Shown piece after piece: positions 56,930 to 64,000 of a DNA stretch of 64,000 nt. Both the position numbers and the translations under genes were made by a program. Source of the stretch: Chiridota heheva (taxonomy: Eukaryota; Echinodermata; Holothuroidea; Apodida; Chiridotidae); assembly GCA_020152595.1 (NCBI GenBank), contig JAIGNY010000137.1, positions 162,501 to 226,500 of the forward strand. Direction: 5' to 3'. The notes beneath the pieces were generated by a model. That model did not search any database, was not told the origin of the DNA, and saw only the letters and a program-made list of their open reading frames with translations. Within the stretch, counting starts at the first letter, position 1. Each line of letters opens with the position of its first letter.

Positions 56930-58965
56930 GTCTTCCTCTGATGGCATTAAGTAGGGACCTGTCAATGCCTGAAGCTATCAGGACATCATCATTTGTTTTC
57001 CTTTCTGTCTCCTTCTGATGGCATTGAGTAGGAACCTGTCCATGCCTGAAGCTATCAGGACATCATCATTTGTTTTCCTTTCTGTCTCCTTCTGATGGCA
57101 TTGAGTAGGAACCTGTCCATGCCTGGAGCTATCAGGACATCATCATTTGTTTTCCTTTCTGTCTCCTTCTGATGGCATTGAGTAGGAACCTGTCCATGCC
57201 TAAAGCTATCAGGACATCATCATTTGTTTTCCTTTCTGTCTCCTTCTGATGGCATTGAGTAGGAACCTGTCCATGCCTGAAGCTATCTGGACATCATCAT
57301 TTGTTTTCTTTTGTGTCTCCTTCTGATGGCATTGAGTAGGAACCTGTCTATGCCTAAAGCTATCTGGACATCATCATTTGTTTTCCTTTCTGTCTCCTTC
57401 TGATGGCATTGAGTAGGAACCTGTCCATGCCTGGAGCTATCTGGACATCATCATTTGTTTTCCTTTCTGTCTCCTTCTGATGGCATTGAGTAGGAACCTG
57501 TCTATGCCTGAAGCTATCAGGACATCATCATTTGTTTTCCTTTCTGTCTCCTTCTGATGGCATTGAGTAGGAACCTGTCCATGCCTGAAGCTATCTGGAC
57601 ATCATCATTTGTTTTCTTTTGTGTCTCCTTCTGATGGCATTGAGTAGGAACCTGTCCATGCCTGGAGCTATCAGGACATCATCATTTGTTTTCCTTTCTG
57701 TCTCCTTTTGATGGCATTGAGTAGGAACCTGTCCATGCCTGGAGCTATCAGGACATCATCATTTGTTTTCCTTTCTGTCTCCTTCTGATGGCATTGAGTA
57801 GGAACCTGTCCATGCCTGGAGCTATCTGGACATCATCATTTGTTTTCCTTTCTGTCTCCTTCTGATGGCATTGAGTAGGAACCTGTCTATGCCTGAAGCT
57901 ATCAGGACATCATCATTTGTTTTCCTTTCTGTCTCCTTCTGATGGCATTGAGTAGGAACCTGTCTATGCCTGAAGCTATCAGGACATCATCATTTGTTTT
58001 CCTTTCTGTCTCCTTCTGATGGCATTGAATAGGAACCTGTTCATGCCTGAAGCTATCAGGACATCATCATTTGTTTTCCTTTCTGTCTCCTTTTGATGGC
58101 ATTGAGTAGGAACCTGTCCATGCCTGGAGCTATCATGACATCATCATTTGTTTTCCTTTCTGTCTCCTTTTGATGGCATTGAGTAGGAACCTGTCCATGC
58201 CTGAAGCTATCTGGACATCATCATTTATTTTCTTTTGTGTCTCCTTCTGATGGCATTGAGTAGGAACCTGTTTATGCCTGGAGCTATCATGACATCATCA
58301 TTTGTTTTCCTTTCTGTCTCCTTTTGATGGCATTAAGTAGGGACCTGTCCATGCCTGAAGCTATTTGGACATCATCATTTGTTTTCCTTTTGTGTCTCCT
58401 TCTGATGGCATTGAGTAGGAACCTGTCCATGCCTAAAGCTATCAGGACATCATCATTTGTTTTCCTTTCTGTCTCCTTCTGATGGCATTGAGTAGGGACC
58501 TGTCCATGCCTGAAGCTATCTGGACATCATCATTTGTTTTCTTTTGTGTCTCCTTCTGATGGCATTGAGTAGGGACCTGTCCATGCCTGAAGCTATCTGG
58601 ACATCATCATTTGTTTTCCTAGGGACCTGTCCATGCCTGAAGCTATCAAGACATCATCATTTGTTTTCCTTTCTGTCTCCTTCTGATGGCATTGAGTAGG
58701 GACCTGTCCATGCCTGAAGCTATCTGGACATCATAATTTGTTTTCTTTTGTGTCTCCTTCTGATGGCATTGAGTAGGAACCTGTCCATGCCTGAAGCTAT
58801 CAGGACATCATCATTTGTTTTTCTAGGGACCTGTCCATGCCTGGAGCTATCATGACATCATCATTTGTTTTCCTTTCTGTCTCCTTTTGATGGCATTGAG
58901 TAGGAACCTGTCCATGCCTGAAGCTTTCTGGACATCATCATTTGTTTTCCTTTCTGTCCAAGATA
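56925..58965. repeat. 77-bp minisatellite grown inside the LINE ORF
   Basis: About 26 units of 77 bp. On the minus strand the unit reads TERKTNDDVxIASGMDRFLL then NAIRRRQ in the LINE frame, i.e. the ORF2 segment between WTERKTNDDV and RRQMEFFGHV. 77 is not a multiple of three, so the array destroys the frame. Shortened units occur near 58615 and 58825. Units differ by scattered single bases (TCAGG/TCTGG/TCATG and others). Confidence 0.95.
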
Positions 58966-60516
58966 ATTTCAATATTCTCCTTATGAACCACATTTCCATA
59001 GCTTCTAATCTTTTTTTGATGTCACTGGTTATTGTCCAGCATTCACAGCCATAGAAAAAAGTAGACCATAAATATGCCTTCAAGACACAGACTTTCGTGT
59101 CCATTCCAATATTTCTATTTTTCAGAATTGGATTCATTTATGTAAACATGTCTTTGGCAATTGCAATGTTTTTCTAACTTCGTTAATGCACCGACTATCT
59201 GATGTTAGTGTGTAGCCCAAGTACTTAAACTGTTGTATTTGTTTAATTATTTCTCCTTGGCTTCGTATACTACATAATGGGTTAATTACTTTTTTTGAAA
59301 CCGCCATACATTGTTTTCTTTACATTTAGAGACAGCCCTCTCTGTTCACTTTCCTCTACAACTTTATGCAGAAGAGACTACAATTTTTCTTCTGACTCTG
59401 TGCTATAGGTACCATGTCATCTGCATAGTGTAGGTTATTCATCTGACTCTGCTATAAGTACCATATCATCTGTATAGCGTAGGTTATTCATATCATAGCC
59501 TCCAACTTTCAGCCCCTTAAGACTGTCGATGTTATGAAGTATTGTTTCACTGTTAATGTTGAAAAGATCTGGTGACAAAACACACCCCTGCCTGACTCCT
59601 TTTCGGATTGCCATAAAATTCACTGTAATCTCTTTTAAGTCTTATTGCTGCTTCCCAGACCCAGTATAGGTTTTTCATAACTCTTAGGTGTCTTCCGTCA
59701 ATGTTCAAATTACTGAGTATTTTAAGGAGATCTTCATGTTTGACTTTGTCAAGAGCTTTGGAGTAATTAATGAATTATAAATAAAAATCTTTCTGTACTT
59801 CTATGCACTGTTCCATGACCATTGGTAGTGTAAATATTGCATTCCTACTGCCTTTGTCTACAACAAAACCAAATTGTGATTCTGAAATTTCTGGCCGGAT
59901 ATTATTTTTCATCCTGGACATTAGAACACAAAGAAAGACCTTGGTAATATGGCTCATCAAGCTAAAGGTCCTGTATAGTTCATATTCAGTTGCACCTGGT
60001 TTCTTGGGAGAGGTTATGAAGATAGATTTGCTCATTTCTGGTGATATCTCTCCTGTATCATATATCATATTTAAAAGCCTAGTTATAGTTTCAATGCCTA
60101 CATCATCAAGAGTCACAAAAACTTTAATTGGCATTTTGTCAGGTCCTAATGCTTTGCCATGTTTCATGTTACTGATAGCTCTTTGCACTTTCTCCTTTAG
60201 TATTGGTGGGCCCTCCATGTTCTTTTTACTGGTGGGTTTTCTCCTCTTTATCATCAAAGAGTTCTTTGATGTATTCTGACCATCGGTGGAGGATGTCCTC
60301 TTTGTCCATGAGGATGGTACCACCTTTTGATTTAATGCAACCTGTCTGTGTACAGGTACGTTTTCCTGTTAGTTATCTGACTTTTTCATGCATGTATTTA
60401 CTGTTTATGTTACGTGTATTCTCAATTTCTTTGCACTGTTGATTGATCCAGGTTTCTTTGGCTTCACTGCATATTTCTTTACTACACTGTTTATTTCATA
60501 TCTTTCATCGTCATCC
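58966..60516 (-). mobile_element. RTE-like LINE, reverse transcriptase region of ORF2
   Basis: Minus strand: KAISNMKHGKALGPDKMP-like linker (AISNMKHGKALGPDKMPIKV near 60180-60120), ITSPKKPGATEYELYR and SQFGFVVDKGSRNAIF; then RKGVRQGCVLSPDLFNI (near 59600) and the catalytic box LRYTDDMVLIAES (near 59445; YADD in most elements). After a break: NIGMDTKVCVLKAYLWSTFF, YGCECWTI and RRILKLSWTERKTNDDVQKA. A segment of about 47 bp covering the catalytic box is tandemly duplicated at about 59392-59490. Stops and shifts are present, so inactive. Confidence 0.88.
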
Positions 60517-60655
60517 TTTGTTTGTTTGTTTGTTTGATGAGGTCTTAACGGCACCACGACAACGAAGGTCAAATTGTGCCTGAGAGGTCAGATCATTTTA
60601 GAGGTAGTAAGGAAAGAGACCAGGGGAAGAATGAGAGAAATTCAAGAACAAAAGC
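60517..60655 (-). mobile_element. I-superfamily LINE copy E, 139-bp 3' end nested in the RTE-like LINE
   Basis: Contains only the family 3' UTR and (CAAA)n tail. By eye identical to the corresponding part of copy F (62272-62410), while copies C and D differ at several positions. The RTE-like ORF resumes on both sides. Confidence 0.9.
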
Positions 60656-62095
60656 CATCTTGTTTCCATTAAGTCCAGGATTTCTTGGGTCATCCACTTT
60701 TTGTGATCCTTCTTTGCCTGTTTTGGAATCTGTTCACTCATTGCTTTTGTAACTGAATCTTTTAATTTTTGCCACATTTCATCAGCCTAGGCTTTCCAGA
60801 ACTTGGAATTTGTTCTTCACTGAAACTGAGAATCGCTCTTTTATGTCTGGATCAATTTTTAACAGGTTGATCTGTAATTTAGGTTCCTTTTTAGGTTTCT
60901 TAAGTGATCCAAGTTTTACTTGGATTTTACATTTGACAGGATTATGATCACTGTCACAATCAGCACCAGGCATTAACTAATAGCTGTTTTGACCTAATTT
61001 CAAAACCGTTTTTGAAACAGTATGAAATGATTTCTGACTCTTGTCTCCTGGGCTCTTCCATTTCCAACGTCTTCTTGGGTGGTTTTCGAACCAAGTGTTG
61101 GCAATTATGAAGTCATGTTCTCTGCACCATTCAACCAGTCTTTCTCCACGGTCATTTATTTCTTCTAGTCCAAATGTTCCGACAATATCTTCCACTTTGC
61201 AGTTTTCAACTTTGACATTGAAATCGCCCATCACAATCTTTATATTCTGTGATTTGGGTTGTTGTTTGGCTTTTTCTATTTCCTCATAGAATTTTTCTAT
61301 TTCTGTTGTTTTATATTCAGCTGTTGGCACATATACCTGAATAATGCCAATGTTAAATGGTGTACCTTGTATTTTCACCACTATGACACGATCAGATATT
61401 GGCCAGAACCCTTTGATACATCTCACAGTTGCAGAATCGAACAAGACACCGACTCCTTTTTGGTGATGGTCTCCTCCAGAATACACCAGAGTGTAACCAT
61501 CTGCTGTTAAAGACCCAGCACCCTTCCATCTAAGTTCTGAGAGACCTAGTATATTGATATCCATTCTTTTCATTTCCTGCTTTATGTTGTCTGCTTTACC
61601 TGTCTGCATCACTGTTCTCACGTTCCATGTTGCTATACTTTTTGGCAAACTGCTACGGCTAGTCGTTGGACAACAATCAGGTGCCACCTGATGCACATGG
61701 CTGTCCTTACCGAGCTAGGTGTTCCATTTTGGAACCCAATTCACATGTTACTCTTATTCTGTGTTTAGAGTGTCATGACTATACTTGGAAAAATACAGCA
61801 GTGGATTCCCCTTGCCTTCTGCCAGTTTGCACTCAGTTTACTCTCATAGCCTTTGACGAACCAACATCTTCCTGCAAGGCAGCAGGTATTCGTGGATGGG
61901 CCGTTGACTCATAAGGAGTTCGTTCGCCCTTTGACAGGTTTTTTTTTGGTCCTGCTGGGGATCCACTACCCTCCTCATCCAGCAAGCTGAATGGGGGAGC
62001 CGGTTTAGTCGCCGACCACTCGAAACATGGACAGGTAGTACTGGATACATGGTTACCAGTAGCAGTTTAGGACTGACCTGACCTGGGTCCATAAC
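60656..62095 (-). mobile_element. RTE-like LINE, 5' region and apurinic-type endonuclease
   Basis: Minus strand. The 5' leader (62095-61700) contains HSACWMRRVVDPQQDQKKTC. The endonuclease (61696-60950) has IATWNVRTVMQTGK, LGLSELRWKGAGSL, VMGDFNVKV, FIIANTWFENHPRRRWKWKSP and (frame-shifted, near 60955) CDSDHNPV. These are the ordered catalytic boxes (N, E, D, N, SDH) of the endonuclease found in RTE-type elements often annotated as craniofacial development protein 2-like. A 239-aa frame is intact; a frameshift near 60980 separates the SDH box. With the RT and C-terminal parts this is a nearly full-length copy of about 5.3 kb including its two insertions. Confidence 0.88.
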
Positions 62096-62271
62096 ATAAG
62101 GTAAAGATATACTTGTTCTTTGCCTTTTTAATCACAGAAAAATTATGAAGACATATAACAGTAGTGGGGCTGCCAGAGAAATAATCACCATCCCCCCTTC
62201 CCCACCTCATCTTTCACTTCAAATAGTTAGTTTGCACCTTTTTAGAATGATGCAAATATTTCTTACCCTAT
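62096..62271. other. Spacer
   Basis: Nothing recognised between two LINEs. Confidence 0.35.
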
Positions 62272-63262
62272 AGGGTTTGTTTGTTTGTTTGATGAGGTCT
62301 TAACGGCACCACGACAACGAAGGTCAAATTGTGCCTGAGAGGTCAGATCATTTTAGAGGTAGTAAGGAAAGAGACCAGGGGAAGAATGAGAGAAATTCAA
62401 GAACAAAAGCCAGAAAGCTGTGATCGAGAGAGGAGGTGCATGGGTAAAACTAAAAACAAAGTAGAGAGGGGTGGAAGAGGAGGATTAAATATGGTTGTAG
62501 AGGGATGCATGCTGAAGGAAGGAGACTATTTTATCTGGAGGATTTTTTTGGAAGAACTCAGCAATTGAGTTGTGGGGATGAGAGAAGCTCTGGGAAGGTT
62601 GTACAGGGGCAAGCAAGGAGAACGTGTTGGATTGTAAGGATGCAGTGGCAATTGTTACAGAGGGGTTGGGGGAACCAATAAGGAGGTGGGAGTGAGTGAG
62701 GTGGGTGTGACCAATTCTAAGACGGGTAATATGAACGTTGTCGTCACGAGAAGGTTGTTGATGGTGGATTTGATCGGGATTGTGGGCTGGATAACATGGG
62801 AGTTTGTTATTAATTTGGAAGTTCCATAAGGTTTGCCAGCGGTCACGAACAAGAGAAGCGATAAGCGGTTTGATGTCAGAGAGGGTTTTGGGAAAAGGGG
62901 AAGGGAGGAGGTTAAGGGCAAGCTTAGCGGCTGTATCAGCCCTGTCATTGCCAGGGATGCCAACATGGCTGGGTATCCAGAAGAAAGAACACTTTTCCTG
63001 CAGAGGGTGGGAGAAAAGAGTTTCCGGAGGAGGAGGTGGCAGGTGAGGTTATCCCATTTAAGATTGAGTAATGAAGTAAGAACAGCCTTCGAGTCAGAGA
63101 AAATGGCAAAGTGACTAAGAGGAGAGTACTCAATAAAGTTGAGGGCGAGGAGAATGGCCTTAGCCTCGGCTGAAAAGATGGATGAGTGGTCAGGAAGTCT
63201 GCTACTGAGGGTGATGTCTTGGATGATGGCAGCAGCAGTTGTCTTGTTGCCTTCCTTGGGGA
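62272..63262 (-). mobile_element. I-superfamily LINE copy F (RNase H to 3' end)
   Basis: 5'-truncated minus-strand copy colinear with C and D. RNase H segment: a broken AEAKAILLALNFIEY near 63165-63120 and a GNDRADTA-like end near 62940. The 3' end at 62300 is followed by (CAAA)n at 62276-62292. Frameshifts present. Confidence 0.9.
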
Positions 63263-64000
63263 GTGCTTTTAATTAAATTCTGCAGTACAGTTTCAACATT
63301 GGATGGGGGTAATGACTCACTTAATTTTAAAATTCATTTTTTCAGATCATCTGACATTCACTGTAAAAAGCATGGAAAGAACTGTGATCTTTTTATGTAA
63401 TACAGTACAAAGGTACAACCAGTCTAGTCTGGCTTTGACTCTATTCTTGCTACCATCGGATCAATCCTTGCAGTGACAAGATCAACCTTCTTCCATTGGG
63501 GCAAAGACATTTTGAGTTTAAGAATGATAATCTTTAATTCTGATTTTCCTACATCATACTCCTCAACAATTATTGTTTTTTCTATATAATGATCCTACAT
63601 TTTAGATCCTGATCTACTATTTTCAAATTTTGTTCTACTGTGAAACAGTTACAAAATGGTGCGTCACCCATTTTTCAGTTGCCCCCTTCAACCCTTAAGC
63701 TATGTAGTTGAATTCTTGACGATTCTGGGATGCCATAGGCACCGCCCAAAGAAAATATAATTTTTATACAGATGAATATTTTTTAGAACATAAGTAATGG
63801 CAACCACGGACCTCCATTAATTCATCAGCCCCAATCGGCGCTGCTTACTTAGAGGATCGTGGGGCCCGGAAAAACCAGGCCCCCATGTCGAAAAATTCTG
63901 AAGAGCAAAAAAATAAACTCACTTTTTTATTTTGATATATTACCTTGTTTTAATATAAAGGAATATTTTCAGAGCTTCAGCATGGCAACCCCGGACCAAC
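63263..64000. other. Right end, with a partial 184-bp direct repeat
   Basis: No gene recognised. GAATATTTT...ATGGCAACC(A/C)CGGACC occurs at about 63774-63813 and again at about 63961-63998, suggesting the start of another dispersed or tandem repeat. Confidence 0.4.

Noticed and set aside
63430-63520. Short minus-strand frame starting MSLPQWKKVDLVTARIDPMV
   Set aside because: Only about 25 codons; no splice border or family match could be supported.

Overview
This is a piece of animal nuclear genome. Genes are split by GT-AG introns, codons are eukaryotic, and non-LTR retrotransposons of several clades, a DIRS-type element and a tRNA-derived SINE are present. There are no bacterial-style operons. 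The retroelement types and (TAA)n-tailed LINEs suit a marine invertebrate, but the species cannot be named from the sequence.

The only host gene I can support lies on the minus strand. It is a FERM-domain protein of the Yurt / EPB41L5 / EPB41L4B family. Six internal exons can be placed, in transcription order: 40122-40044, 32183-32063, 17524-17437, 17161-17003, 8105-7936 and 4815-4703. All have canonical GT/AG borders and the phases agree from exon to exon. Together they encode most of FERM lobe F2, all of F3 and the start of the FERM-adjacent region, about 240 codons. The F1 exons and start codon were not found upstream, and no C-terminal exon was recognised downstream, so the gene runs out of the window on the 3' side and probably the 5' side.

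The introns (275 bp to 14.5 kb) are filled with two things. First, at least thirteen tandem minisatellite arrays cover about 25 kb, or 40% of the window. From left to right the units are about 66, 25, 54, 34, 39, 23, 18, 38, 34, 50, 20, 43 and 77 bp. Second, there are retroelements: seven copies of I-superfamily LINEs with RNase H (all on minus), CR1/L2-like LINEs, a nearly full-length RTE-like LINE, a jockey-like fragment and a broken DIRS element. Several are nested in arrays or in each other.

The most unusual point is where some arrays came from. The 39-bp array (15345-17026) is a roughly 40-fold amplification of the 3' end of a FERM exon together with its own 5' splice site. Every unit therefore carries a GTAAGTAT donor, and the unit is 13 codons long with no stop. 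Use of a distal donor would insert multiples of 13 residues into the F3 lobe. The 77-bp array grew inside the reverse transcriptase ORF of the RTE-like LINE. The 18-bp array grew inside ORF1 of an I-type LINE, just before its zinc knuckles. The 50-bp array has coding-like flanks that line up in one frame. The region looks like a place where unique, often coding, sequence is repeatedly turned into minisatellite. Most long open frames in the window (863, 645, 553, 539 aa and so on) are by-products of stop-free repeat units and not genes.
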